A DNA stretch of 64,000 bases from Pseudomonadota bacterium. GTDB taxonomy: Bacteria > Pseudomonadota > Gammaproteobacteria > Xanthomonadales > Xanthomonadaceae. Position 1 is the stretch's first letter; each line of letters opens with the position of its first letter. The notes under the pieces are model-generated. The model was not told the origin of the DNA and did no database searches. It saw only the letters and a list, made by a program, of their open reading frames with translations. The translations under genes were made by a program, and so were the position numbers. The stretch is from contig JAEWFT010000049.1 of the NCBI GenBank assembly GCA_023388715.1, forward strand, positions 7,624 through 71,623. Direction: 5' to 3'. Positions 1 to 8,638 of this stretch are shown here, one piece after another.

Positions 1-1239
1 GTACTGATCGTTGGTGCCGGCGTGACCGGCCTCGCCACCGCCCTCGTGCTGCTGGAAGAGGGCCGCGGCGTGCAGGTGATCGATTCCGGTGCGGTGGGCG
101 GCGGCGCCTCGCACGGCAACTGCGGCACCCTGACGCCCAGCCACGCGCCGCCGCTGGCCGCGCCGGGCACCATCGGCCGCGCCATGCGCTGGATGCTCTC
201 ACCGGATGCGCCGCTGTACATCAAGCCGCGCTTCGACCCCGTGCTGTGGCGCTGGCTGGCCGGCTTCTCGCTGCGCTGCAACCATCGCGACTGGCTGGCA
301 AGCACCCACGCCAAGGCGGCGATGCTCAACGATTCGCGCGCGCGCATCGCCGAGTGGGTCCGCGATTACCGGCTGGACTGCGAGTTCACCGAACAGGGCG
401 AGGACTACGTGTTCCACGACCAGCGCGCACTGGAACTGGAGATGCGCGACCTGCCGATGCTGCGCGAATTCGGCGTGCAGTCGGAAGTGATCGACGGCGC
501 CGCCTACGAGCAGCAGGAGCCTGCGCTCAAGCCGGGTGTGGTGGGCGCGATCCGCTTCCCCGGCGACGCCGCCCTGCGCCCCGACCGCTACGTCGCCGAA
601 CTGGCGCGCATCGTGCGCGAGCGCGGCGGCACCATCGTCGAGCACTGCGCGCTGGAGTCGCTGGACGCCGGCGAGGATGGCGTGGTGGCGAATACCGCCG
701 GCGGCACCATCCGCGCGCGCGACGCGGTGATCGCGCTGGGTGCGTGGTCGCCGCAGCTGGCGGCCCGCATCGGCCTGCCGTGGCTGCGCAACGCAATCCA
801 GCCGGGCAAGGGTTATTCGATCACCTACGACCGCCCCGAGATCGTCCCCAGGCGCGCGCTGACGCTGCGCGAGGTTTCGGTGTGCGTGACCACCTGGGAC
901 AGCGGTTTCCGCCTTGGCAGCACGATGGAATTCTCCGGCTACGACACCGAGCTCAACGAGCAGCGGCTGGGCGCGCTGGAGCGCGGCGCGCGCAAGTTCC
1001 TGCATTGCCCGGTCGGGCCGGTGGTGCGCGAGCGCTGGTTCGGCTGGCGGCCGATGAGCCGCGACGACATCCCGCTGATCGGGCCGGCCCCGCAGCAGCC
1101 GCACCTGTGGCTGGCCACCGGCCACGGCATGATGGGGGTGGGCATGAGCGCCGGCACCGCCCGGATGCTGGCGGACATGATGGTCGGCCGAAAACCCGAG
1201 GTGGATCCCACCGCATTCGACCCCGCGCGCTTCACGTGA
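1..1239 (+). CDS. FAD-dependent oxidoreductase, D-amino-acid dehydrogenase (DadA-like) family, 5' truncated
   Basis: The reading frame is open from the first base, so the true start lies outside the window; 412 residues are visible. The frame opens on a dinucleotide-binding motif (VGAGVTGLATAL), followed by the GGGASHGNCG segment typical of glycine oxidase/D-amino-acid dehydrogenase flavoproteins. The C-terminus has a GWRPMSRDDIPLIGP motif and a GHGMMGVGMSAGT motif, which in this family close around the FAD. The likely reaction is oxidative deamination of a D-amino or imino acid with electrons passed to the respiratory chain. The stop codon overlaps the hutG start by one base, so the two are probably co-translated. 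The substrate cannot be read from the sequence; D-amino acids or hydroxy-D-proline are possible. Confidence 0.85.
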   Translation, partial: VLIVGAGVTGLATALVLLEEGRGVQVIDSGAVGGGASHGNCGTLTPSHAPPLAAPGTIGRAMRWMLSPDAPLYIKPRFDPVLWRWLAGFSLRCNHRDWLASTHAKAAMLNDSRARIAEWVRDYRLDCEFTEQGEDYVFHDQRALELEMRDLPMLREFGVQSEVIDGAAYEQQEPALKPGVVGAIRFPGDAALRPDRYVAELARIVRERGGTIVEHCALESLDAGEDGVVANTAGGTIRARDAVIALGAWSPQLAARIGLPWLRNAIQPGKGYSITYDRPEIVPRRALTLREVSVCVTTWDSGFRLGSTMEFSGYDTELNEQRLGALERGARKFLHCPVGPVVRERWFGWRPMSRDDIPLIGPAPQQPHLWLATGHGMMGVGMSAGTARMLADMMVGRKPEVDPTAFDPARFT

Positions 1240-2024
1240 TGGACGCGGTGGTGACCCTGCATCGCGGCACTGCGCCGCTGCTGGTCAGCCTGCCCCACGA
1301 TGGCAGCGTGCTGCCGGAGGCCATCGCCGCGCGGATGACCCCGCGCGCGCGGCAGGTTCCGGACACCGACTGGCACGTGGCCCGGCTGTACGCGTTCGCG
1401 CGCGAGCTGGGCGCCTCGCTGCTGGTGCCGCGCCATTCGCGCTACGTCATCGACCTCAACCGCGGCGAGGACGATGTCTCGCTGTACCCCGGGCAGAACA
1501 CCACCGGGCTGGTGCCGCTGGTCGGTTTCGACGGCCTGCCGGTGTACCTGCCGGGACAGGCGCCGGACGAAGACGAGGTCCGCGCGCGCGTGGCGACCTA
1601 CTGGCGGCCGTACCACGCGGCCCTGGGCGACGAACTGGCGCGGCTGCGCGCGCTGCACGGTCGCGTCGTCTTGTGGGAAGGGCATTCGATCCGCGGCAGC
1701 GGACTGCCGTTCCTGTTCGACGGGCGGCTGCCCGACCTCAACCTCGGCACCGCCGGCGGGGCGAGTTGTTCCCCGTCGCTGCAGGCGCGGCTGGAGGCAA
1801 CGCTGCTGGCGCAGGACGCCTACGACTGGGTCGCGAACGGACGCTTCAAGGGCGGCCACATCACCCGCCATTACGGCGATCCGGGCGGCGGGATCGACGC
1901 CGTGCAGCTCGAAATCAGCCAGCGCTGCTACATGGACGAGGACAGCTTCGCCTACGACGAGGCCAGGGCCACGCGCTTGCAGGCGTTGTTGCGCGCGCTG
2001 CTGCTGGCCGCGCTCACGGGCTGA
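1239..2024 (+). CDS. hutG: N-formylglutamate deformylase (HutG-type amidohydrolase)
   Basis: This 261-residue protein matches the N-formylglutamate amidohydrolase family along its length. Visible landmarks are SLPHDG near residue 18, DTDWH near 42, RYVIDLNRG near 67, LWEGHSIRG near 145 and GGHITRHYG near 205; these hold the presumed metal and substrate ligands. The enzyme releases formate and glutamate from N-formylglutamate in the five-step histidine utilisation route. The ATG overlaps the stop of the upstream FAD oxidoreductase by one base (TGATG), implying translational coupling. No other hut genes (hutH, hutU, hutI) are in view, so whether this copy serves histidine breakdown or another formyl-amino-acid route is open. 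Confidence 0.88.
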   Translation: MDAVVTLHRGTAPLLVSLPHDGSVLPEAIAARMTPRARQVPDTDWHVARLYAFARELGASLLVPRHSRYVIDLNRGEDDVSLYPGQNTTGLVPLVGFDGLPVYLPGQAPDEDEVRARVATYWRPYHAALGDELARLRALHGRVVLWEGHSIRGSGLPFLFDGRLPDLNLGTAGGASCSPSLQARLEATLLAQDAYDWVANGRFKGGHITRHYGDPGGGIDAVQLEISQRCYMDEDSFAYDEARATRLQALLRALLLAALTG

Positions 2025-2026
2025 CC

Positions 2027-2053
2027 GGCGGCAACGCGCAAGGCGTCGCCGCC
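2027..2053. terminator. possible stem-loop between convergent hutG and parE
   Basis: An 11-base arm at 2027-2037 pairs with 2043-2053 with one mismatch around a 5-base loop, in the short gap between convergent genes. There is no T-run on either side, so a terminator role is tentative. Confidence 0.35.
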
Positions 2054-2057
2054 CGGA

Positions 2058-3947
2058 TCAGACTTCCAGCGTGGCGAGATCGCCCTTCTGCTCGAGCCAC
2101 GACTTGCGGTCGGCGGCCCGTTTCTTCGCCAGCAGCATGTCCATCAGCGCGCGGGTGGCATCGCCGTCGTCGACGGTGAGCTGCACCAGCCGGCGGGTGT
2201 CCACGTGCATGGTCGACTCGCGCAGCTGCTGGGGGTTCATCTCGCCCAGGCCCTTGAAGCGGGTGACGTTGACCTGCCCCTTGAGCTTCTCGCGCGCGAT
2301 CTTCTCCAGCAGCAGGCGCTTCTCTTCCTCGTCGAGCGCGTAGAACACCTGCTTGCCGACGTCAACCCGGAACAGCGGCGGCATCGCGACGAAGACGTGG
2401 CCGGCGGCGACCAGCGCCGGGAAGTGCTTGAGGAACAGCGCGGTCAGGAGGGTGGCGATGTGCAGCCCGTCGCTGTCGGCGTCGGCCAGCACGATGACCT
2501 TGCCGTAGCGCAGTCCGCTGATGTCGTCCTTGCCGGGGTCGCAGCCGATGGCGATGGCGAGGTTGTGCACTTCCTCCGAGCCCAGCACGGTATTGCTGGA
2601 GACTTCCCAGGTGTTGAGGATCTTGCCGCGCAGCGGCAGGATCGCCTGGAAATCCTTGTCGCGCGCCTGCCGCGCGCTGCCGCCGGCGGAGTCGCCCTCC
2701 ACCAGGAACAGTTCGGTGCGCGAGAGGTCCTGGCTGATGCAGTCCGCCAGCTTGCCGGGCAGCGCCGGGCCCTGGGTCACCTTCTTACGGACAATCTGCT
2801 TCTCGGTCTTGAGCCGCGCGCTGGCACGCTCGATCGCCAGCTGCGCGATCCGCTCGCCGTACTCGGTGTGGGTGTTGAGCCACAGCGAGAACGCGTCGTG
2901 CGCGGCGCCCTCGACGAAGCCGGCGGCCTGGCGCGAACTCAGCCGCTCCTTGGTCTGCCCGCTGAACTGGGGGTCGGTCATCTTCAGCGACAGCACGAAC
3001 GCCACCCGGTCCCACACGTCCTCGGGCGCCAGCTTGACCCCGCGCGGCAGCAGGTTGCGGAAGTCGCAGAACTCGCGCAGGGCATCGGTGAACCCGGTGC
3101 GCAGGCCGTTGACGTGGGTGCCGTGCTGCGCGGTGGGGATCAGGTTGACGTAGCTCTCCTGCACCAATTCGCCGTCCGGCAGCCAGGCCACCGCCCAGTC
3201 CACCGTCTCGGTGTCCTTGCGCAGCGCGCCGACGAACAGCTCGGGCGGCAACAGCTCGCGGCCGGAAAGTTCGCCCTTGAGGTAATCGCGCAGGCCGTCC
3301 TCGTAATGCCACTGCGCGCGCTCGCCGCTGGCCTCGTCGAACAGGGACACGGTCAGCCCCGGGCAGAGCACCGCCTTGGCGCGCAGCAGGTGCTTGAGCG
3401 CGCGCAGGTTGAATTTCGGGGTATCGAAATATCTGGCATCGGGCCAGAAACGCACGCGCGTACCGGTGTTCTTCCTGCCCACGCTGCCCACGACCGACAG
3501 CGCGGAGGCGCGGTCGCCGTCGGCAAATGCCATGTGGTACTCGCTTCCCTCGCGCTTGATGTAGACGTCCAGCCGGGTGGACAGCGCGTTGACCACGCTC
3601 ACGCCCACGCCGTGCAGGCCGCCACTGAAGGTGTAGTTCTTGTTGCTGAACTTGCCGCCCGCGTGCAGGCGCGTGAGGATCAGCTCGACCCCCGGGATCT
3701 TCTCCTCGGGATGCAGGTCGACCGGCATGCCTCGGCCGTCGTCTGCGACCTCGCAGCTGCCGTCGGCGTGCAGGGTGACCTCGATGCTGCGCGCATGCCC
3801 GGCAAGGGCCTCGTCGACCGCGTTGTCGATGACCTCCTGCGCCAGGTGGTTCGGGCGGGTGGTATCGGTGTACATGCCCGGCCGGCGCTTGACCGGATCC
3901 AGGCCGGACAGGACTTCAATGTCTTCGGCGTTGTAGCGACTGCTCAT
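2058..3947 (-). CDS. parE: DNA topoisomerase IV subunit B
   Basis: The ATPase subunit of topoisomerase IV decatenates daughter chromosomes with ParC. The 629 residues match the usual length of gamma-proteobacterial ParE (about 630) and exclude GyrB, which is longer. The GHKL ATPase domain has the N-box EVIDNAVDEA at residues 38-47, DDGRGMP near 68 and HGVGVSVVNALS near 112. The TOPRIM domain shows VEGDSAGGSA near 410 and the acidic DADSDGLH near 490, followed by the conserved C-terminal FKGLGEMNP. It starts at an ATG in the gap facing the small lipoprotein gene, which points the same way. parC is not in this window. Confidence 0.96.
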   Translation of the reverse strand: MSSRYNAEDIEVLSGLDPVKRRPGMYTDTTRPNHLAQEVIDNAVDEALAGHARSIEVTLHADGSCEVADDGRGMPVDLHPEEKIPGVELILTRLHAGGKFSNKNYTFSGGLHGVGVSVVNALSTRLDVYIKREGSEYHMAFADGDRASALSVVGSVGRKNTGTRVRFWPDARYFDTPKFNLRALKHLLRAKAVLCPGLTVSLFDEASGERAQWHYEDGLRDYLKGELSGRELLPPELFVGALRKDTETVDWAVAWLPDGELVQESYVNLIPTAQHGTHVNGLRTGFTDALREFCDFRNLLPRGVKLAPEDVWDRVAFVLSLKMTDPQFSGQTKERLSSRQAAGFVEGAAHDAFSLWLNTHTEYGERIAQLAIERASARLKTEKQIVRKKVTQGPALPGKLADCISQDLSRTELFLVEGDSAGGSARQARDKDFQAILPLRGKILNTWEVSSNTVLGSEEVHNLAIAIGCDPGKDDISGLRYGKVIVLADADSDGLHIATLLTALFLKHFPALVAAGHVFVAMPPLFRVDVGKQVFYALDEEEKRLLLEKIAREKLKGQVNVTRFKGLGEMNPQQLRESTMHVDTRRLVQLTVDDGDATRALMDMLLAKKRAADRKSWLEQKGDLATLEV

Positions 3948-3998
3948 GCCGCTAGTGTACGGGCAGCAGCGCCCGCGCCCGCACGCGGAACGGGTGGA

Positions 3999-4232
3999 TC
4001 AGCGCGGGGGCGGCGGCTCGGGCGGTCGGGTCGCCTCCTTCTCCAGCGCCGCTTTTTCCTCGTCGTCGGGCACGACCGCGCGCACCGCTGCCGCGGTTCC
4101 CTTCACCGCCAGTTTCCCCGCGCCGTACGCGACCTTGACCGGCACCGTCACCACCTTGGTGGCCAGGCAGCCCTGCAACGCGGGCATCGCCAGCAGCAGG
4201 AGCCACGCGGCGGCGCTTCGAAAGCTCTGCAC
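3999..4232 (-). CDS. small lipoprotein with charged proline-rich tail
   Basis: A 77-residue protein. I chose the GTG at 4232 because it has an AAGGAG ribosome site seven bases upstream, whereas the longer reading frame (to 4352) starts in an arginine-rich stretch with no such site. The N-terminus is a hydrophobic signal (AAAWLLLLAMPALQGC), and Cys 21 would be the lipid-modified residue, though the lipobox LQGC is imperfect. The mature part reads TKVVTVPVKVAYGAGKLAVK, then an acidic-lysine segment and a PPEPPPPR end. It resembles small lipoproteins of unknown function seen in other gammaproteobacteria. It lies 51 bases upstream of parE on the same strand. No function can be assigned. Confidence 0.7.
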   Translation of the reverse strand: MQSFRSAAAWLLLLAMPALQGCLATKVVTVPVKVAYGAGKLAVKGTAAAVRAVVPDDEEKAALEKEATRPPEPPPPR

Positions 4233-4419
4233 GGGGCTTCTCCTTGTGACGCTTAGGGGGCGGGCCGCCAGCATACGCAGCCAGGGGGCGAGAAACCTTC
4301 GCCTCGGTGAACGGCGGGCGTTCGCGACGCGCCGGACGATGGCGCCTACCAACGCGCTGCATTTCCTTTCCGATCAATGACTTCCGGCGCGGCACCGTGC
4401 AGGCGGTCGCGGCACGGAC

Positions 4420-4425
4420 TAGAAT
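4420..4425 (+). promoter_or_regulatory. possible -10 element of the pyrG transcript
   Basis: TAGAAT lies 27 bases before the pyrG ATG in the divergent gap with the lipoprotein gene. No convincing -35 hexamer is seen at the proper distance, so this is a weak prediction. Confidence 0.3.
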
Positions 4426-4452
4426 GCGGGTTTCCAGCAGCGTGCTGCCGTC

Positions 4453-6135
4453 ATGACCGCCCCAGCCTCCCAGACTCCCCTCGTTTTCGTGACCGGGGGC
4501 GTGGTGTCCTCGCTTGGCAAGGGCATCGCCGCCGCGTCGCTCGCGGCCATCCTCGAGGCGCGTGGCCTGAAGGTCACGATGATGAAGCTGGACCCGTACC
4601 TCAACGTCGATCCGGGCACCATGAGCCCGTTCCAGCACGGCGAGGTGTACGTCACCGACGACGGCGCGGAGACCGACCTCGACCTCGGCCACTACGAGCG
4701 CTTCGTCAACACGCGCCTGTCCGGGCTGAACTCGATCACCACCGGCAAGATCTACGACAGCGTGATCCGCAAGGAGCGCCGCGGCGACTACCTGGGCGGG
4801 ACCGTGCAGGTGATCCCGCACGTCACCGACGAGATCAAGCGCTGCATCGACGCCGCCACCGCCGGCTACGACGTGGCGCTGGTCGAGATCGGCGGCACGG
4901 TGGGCGACATCGAGTCGCTGCCGTTCCTGGAGGCGATCCGCCAGCTGCGGATCGAGCGCGGCGCCGACAAGGCGATGTTCGTGCACCTCACCCTGATCCC
5001 CTATATCGCGGCCGCGGGCGAGCTGAAGACCAAGCCCACCCAGCATTCGGTGAAGGAACTGCGCAGCATCGGCATCCAGCCCGACGTGCTGCTGTGCCGC
5101 AGCGAGCATCCGCTGCCCGACGGCGAGCGCCGCAAGATCGCGCTGTTCACCAACGTGCCCGAAAAGGCGGTGATCACGGTGCTGGACCAGGACAACATCC
5201 ACAAGATCCCGCGCCTGCTCAACGCGCAGCAGCTGGACCAGCTGGTGGTCGACCAGCTGAAGCTGGCGGGGCGTGCCGCGGCGACCGCCGACCTGTCGGA
5301 ATGGGACGCGGTGGTCGATGCCGTGCAGCACCCGATCGACGAGGTCACGATCGCCGTGGTCGGCAAGTACGTGGACCACAAGGATGCCTACAAGTCGGTG
5401 GGCGAGGCGCTCAAGCACGGCGGCATCCGGCAGCGCACGCGGGTCAACCTGAAGTGGATCGAGTCCGGCGACGTCGAGCGCGATGGCGCCGAGGCGGTGC
5501 TGGCCGGGGTCGACGGGATCCTGGTGCCCGGCGGCTTCGGCGACCGCGGGTTCGAGGGCAAGGTGCTCACGTCCCGCTATGCGCGCGAGGCCGGCGTGCC
5601 GTACTTCGGCATCTGTTACGGGATGCAGGCCGCGGTGGTCGATGCCGCGCGCCACCTGGCCGGGCTGGAGGGCGCGAACAGCACCGAGAACGATCCCGCG
5701 ACGCCCCATCCGGTGATCGGCCTGATCACCGAATGGCGCACCCAGTCGGGCGACATCGAGCGCCGCAGTGCCGGCAGCGACCTCGGCGGTACCATGCGCC
5801 TGGGCCTGCAGGAGCAGCGCGTCAAGCCGGGCAGCCGCGCGCACGCGCTGTACGGCAAGGACGTGGTGGGCGAGCGCCACCGCCATCGCTACGAATTCAA
5901 CAACCGCTATCGCACCCAGCTGGAAGCCACCGGGCTGTCGATCTCGGCCAAGTCGATGGACGACCTGCTGGTGGAGATGGTGGAGTGGCCGCAACACCCG
6001 TGGTTCGTCGCCTGCCAGGCGCATCCCGAGTTCCTGTCGACGCCGCGCAGCGGGCACCCGCTGTTCATTGGTTTCATCCGCGCCGCGCGCGAACACAAGG
6101 CGGGCGGTCGCCTGCTCAAGGAAGCCAACGCATGA
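4453..6135 (+). CDS. pyrG: CTP synthase
   Basis: Catalyses ATP-dependent amination of UTP to CTP with glutamine as nitrogen donor, the last step of pyrimidine nucleotide synthesis. The 560-residue protein has the N-terminal synthetase domain (GGVVSSLGKGIAAASL at residues 14-29, MMKLDPYLNVDPGTMSPFQHGE after it) and the C-terminal class I glutamine amidotransferase domain, with the nucleophile Cys 388 in GICYGMQ and a later HPEF containing the catalytic His-Glu pair. The stop overlaps the ATG of kdsA by four bases. The order pyrG-kdsA-eno is common among gammaproteobacteria. It is slightly longer than the E. coli enzyme (545). Confidence 0.97.
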   Translation: MTAPASQTPLVFVTGGVVSSLGKGIAAASLAAILEARGLKVTMMKLDPYLNVDPGTMSPFQHGEVYVTDDGAETDLDLGHYERFVNTRLSGLNSITTGKIYDSVIRKERRGDYLGGTVQVIPHVTDEIKRCIDAATAGYDVALVEIGGTVGDIESLPFLEAIRQLRIERGADKAMFVHLTLIPYIAAAGELKTKPTQHSVKELRSIGIQPDVLLCRSEHPLPDGERRKIALFTNVPEKAVITVLDQDNIHKIPRLLNAQQLDQLVVDQLKLAGRAAATADLSEWDAVVDAVQHPIDEVTIAVVGKYVDHKDAYKSVGEALKHGGIRQRTRVNLKWIESGDVERDGAEAVLAGVDGILVPGGFGDRGFEGKVLTSRYAREAGVPYFGICYGMQAAVVDAARHLAGLEGANSTENDPATPHPVIGLITEWRTQSGDIERRSAGSDLGGTMRLGLQEQRVKPGSRAHALYGKDVVGERHRHRYEFNNRYRTQLEATGLSISAKSMDDLLVEMVEWPQHPWFVACQAHPEFLSTPRSGHPLFIGFIRAAREHKAGGRLLKEANA

Positions 6136-6962
6136 AGCTTTGCGGTTTCGAAGTCGGCCTTGACCAGCCGCTGTTCCTGATCGCCGGGCCCTGCGTGGTG
6201 GAGTCCGAGCAGTTGCAGGTCGACGTGGCCGGGCAGCTGAAGCAGATCACCGGCGCGCTGGGGATCAACTTCATCTTCAAGTCGAGCTTCGACAAGGCCA
6301 ACCGCACCTCGGTCAACGCGTTCCGCGGCCCCGGCATGGAAGAGGGCCTGCGCGTGCTGGCGGAGGTCAAGCGCCAGCTCGGCGTGCCAGTGCTCACGGA
6401 CGTGCACGAATACACGCCGATGGACGAGGTGGCCTCGGTCGTCGACGTCCTGCAGACCCCCGCGTTCCTGGTGCGCCAGACCGACTTCATCACCAGGGTC
6501 TGCGCGGCCGGCAAGCCGGTCAACATCAAGAAGGGCCAGTTCCTGGCGCCATGGGACATGAAGCCAGTGGTAGAGAAGGCGAAGTCCACCGGCAACGACC
6601 AGATCATGGTCTGCGAGCGCGGGGCGTCCTTCGGCTACAACAACCTGGTCAGCGACATGCGCAGCCTTGCGGTGATGCGCGAGACCGGCTGCCCGGTGGT
6701 GTTCGACGCCACCCATTCGGTGCAGCTGCCGGGCGGGCAGGGCAGCAGCTCCGGCGGGCAGAGCCAGTTCGTGCCGGTGCTGGCGCGGGCCGCGGTGGCC
6801 GTTGGCATCTCGGGCATCTTCATGGAAACCCACCCCGACCCCTCCAAGGCCCTCTCCGATGGCCCCAACGCGCTGCCGCTGGCGCGCATGCAGGGCCTGC
6901 TCGAAACCCTGCTGGAACTCGATGCCATCGCCAAGCGCAGTGGCTTCCCCGAATCCGTCTGA
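6132..6962 (+). CDS. kdsA: 3-deoxy-8-phosphooctulonate (KDO-8-P) synthase
   Basis: Condenses phosphoenolpyruvate with arabinose 5-phosphate to make KDO-8-phosphate for the lipopolysaccharide core. The 276 residues match the family (about 280). Motifs are FLIAGPCVVES near residue 15, KSSFDKANRTS near 54, GPG then LTDVHE near 93, VNIKKGQFLAPWDM near 132 and FDATHSVQLPGG near 195. The segment after the last motif, with the ETHPDPSKALSDGPN loop, is standard. It starts at the ATG inside the pyrG stop and is followed after 33 bases by eno, whose substrate pool (PEP) it shares. Confidence 0.97.
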   Translation: MKLCGFEVGLDQPLFLIAGPCVVESEQLQVDVAGQLKQITGALGINFIFKSSFDKANRTSVNAFRGPGMEEGLRVLAEVKRQLGVPVLTDVHEYTPMDEVASVVDVLQTPAFLVRQTDFITRVCAAGKPVNIKKGQFLAPWDMKPVVEKAKSTGNDQIMVCERGASFGYNNLVSDMRSLAVMRETGCPVVFDATHSVQLPGGQGSSSGGQSQFVPVLARAAVAVGISGIFMETHPDPSKALSDGPNALPLARMQGLLETLLELDAIAKRSGFPESV

Positions 6963-6995
6963 CCTCCCCCTCCAAGACCTGACGAACCGGACCCC

Positions 6996-8288
6996 ATGAC
7001 CGCCATCACCAAGATCCACGCCCGCGAAATCCTCGACAGCCGCGGCAATCCCACGCTCGAGGCGGAGGTCACCCTCGCGGATGGGGCCTTTGGCCGCGCG
7101 ATGGTGCCGTCCGGCGCGTCCACCGGCACCAAGGAGGCGGTCGAGCTGCGCGACGGCGACAAGACCCGCTACCTGGGCAAGGGCGTGCGCAAGGCGGTGG
7201 CCAACGTCAACGGCGCGATCGCCGACGCATTGTCCGGATTCGATGCGCTCGACCAGGCCGGGCTCGACCAGCGCCTGATCGACCTCGACGGCACCGAGAA
7301 CAAGGGGCGCCTGGGCGCCAACGCGCTGCTGGGGGTGTCGATGGCCGCGGCCCACGCGGCGGCGGCCTCCAGGCAGGTGCCACTGTGGCGCTACCTGTCG
7401 ACGATCACGACCGCCGACGTCGCCCTGCCGGTGCCGATGATGAACATCATCAACGGCGGCGCGCATGCCGACAACAACGTCGATTTCCAGGAATTCATGG
7501 TGCTGCCGGTCGGCTTCGACTCGTTCTCCGAGGCGCTGCGCGCCGGCACCGAGATCTTCCATTCGCTGAAGTCGGTGCTCAAGGGCCATGGCCTGTCCAC
7601 CGCCGTGGGCGACGAAGGCGGCTTCGCGCCGGACTTCCGCAGCAACGTCGAGGCGCTCGACACCATCCTCGAGGCGATCGGCAAGGCAGGCTGCAAGGCG
7701 GGCGAGGACGTGCTGCTGGGGCTGGACGTGGCCTCCAGCGAGTTCCACGACAATGGCAAGTACCACCTGGTCGGCGAGAACAAGCGCCTGACCTCCGAGC
7801 AGTTCGTCGATTTCCTCGCCGACTGGGTCGCGCAGTACCCGATCATCACCATCGAGGATGGCCTTGCCGAAGGCGACTGGGACGGCTGGAAGCTGTTGAC
7901 CCAGCGCCTTGGCGGGAAGGTGCAGCTGGTCGGCGACGACCTGTTCGTGACCAATCCGCGGATCTTCCGCCAGGGCATCGACAGCGGCACGGCCAACGCG
8001 ATCCTGATCAAGGTCAACCAGATCGGCACCCTGAGCGAGACCCTCGACGCCATCGCGATGGCGCATGCGGCGCGCTACGCGGCGGTGGTGTCGCACCGCT
8101 CCGGCGAGACCGAGGACACCACCATTGCCGACATCTCGGTGGCCACCACCGCCACCCAGATCAAGACCGGCTCGCTGTGCCGCAGCGACCGCGTCGCCAA
8201 GTACAACCAGCTGCTGCGGATCGAGGAGCAGCTTGGCCGCGAGGCGCGCTACGCCGGCCGCGGCGCCTTCGTCTCGCTGGCAGGCTGA
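6996..8288 (+). CDS. eno: enolase
   Basis: Converts 2-phosphoglycerate to phosphoenolpyruvate in glycolysis and in many bacteria is a partner of the RNA degradosome. The 430-residue protein starts with the family signature MTAITKIHAREILDSRGNPT and carries the metal and catalytic segments: GDEGGFAPDF near residue 205, IEDGLAEGDWDGW near 286, GDDLFVTN near 313, LIKVNQIGTLSET near 337 and SHRSGETEDTTIAD near 368. The ATG at 6996 follows a 33-base gap after kdsA. Downstream it is separated by only 14 bases from ftsB, so the genes probably share a transcript. Confidence 0.97.
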   Translation: MTAITKIHAREILDSRGNPTLEAEVTLADGAFGRAMVPSGASTGTKEAVELRDGDKTRYLGKGVRKAVANVNGAIADALSGFDALDQAGLDQRLIDLDGTENKGRLGANALLGVSMAAAHAAAASRQVPLWRYLSTITTADVALPVPMMNIINGGAHADNNVDFQEFMVLPVGFDSFSEALRAGTEIFHSLKSVLKGHGLSTAVGDEGGFAPDFRSNVEALDTILEAIGKAGCKAGEDVLLGLDVASSEFHDNGKYHLVGENKRLTSEQFVDFLADWVAQYPIITIEDGLAEGDWDGWKLLTQRLGGKVQLVGDDLFVTNPRIFRQGIDSGTANAILIKVNQIGTLSETLDAIAMAHAARYAAVVSHRSGETEDTTIADISVATTATQIKTGSLCRSDRVAKYNQLLRIEEQLGREARYAGRGAFVSLAG

Positions 8289-8302
8289 GCGGAGCCGCCG
8301 CG

Positions 8303-8638
8303 TTGAAGCCCCTGGGCGTGCTGTTCCTGGTACTGCTCGCGCTGCTGGGCATGCTGCAGTACAAGTTGTGGCTCGGCGCGGGCGGCCATCGCGACGTGGC
8401 GGCCTTGCGCGCCCAGGTGGAGGCGCAGAAAGCCGAGAACCTGCGCCTGCAGCAGCGCAACGAGGCGCTGGCGGCCGAGGTCGAGGACCTGAAGTCGGGC
8501 GAGGCGGCGATCGAGGAGCGCGCCCGCAGCGAGCTGGGCATGGTCAAGCCGGGCGAGGTGTTCTATCGCGTGGTCGACGAGCGCGCCAGGCCGGCGCCCC
8601 GCGTCCCGGCCGCCGCGCCCACCGAAGGCACGCCGTGA
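8303..8638 (+). CDS. ftsB: cell division protein FtsB
   Basis: A single-pass divisome protein that forms the FtsQ-FtsL-FtsB complex. I place the start at TTG 8303, preceded by GGAG eight bases upstream, giving 111 residues. The order is a short cytoplasmic tail, a transmembrane helix (VLFLVLLALLGMLQYKLWL, residues 6-24) and a coiled coil (about 34-72, RAQVEAQKAENLRLQQRNEALAAEV). The GEAAIEERARSELGMVKPGEVFYRVV segment, read in two parts, is the FtsB signature. A proline/alanine-rich tail follows. Position between eno and ispD is the classic ftsB site. The stop overlaps the ispD start by four bases (GTGA). Confidence 0.9.
   Translation: MKPLGVLFLVLLALLGMLQYKLWLGAGGHRDVAALRAQVEAQKAENLRLQQRNEALAAEVEDLKSGEAAIEERARSELGMVKPGEVFYRVVDERARPAPRVPAAAPTEGTP

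Noticed and set aside
3952..6096. Long minus-strand frame (714 codons) opposite pyrG
   Set aside because: It is antisense to a full, well-conserved pyrG; long empty frames on the opposite strand are expected in high-GC DNA with strong third-position bias.
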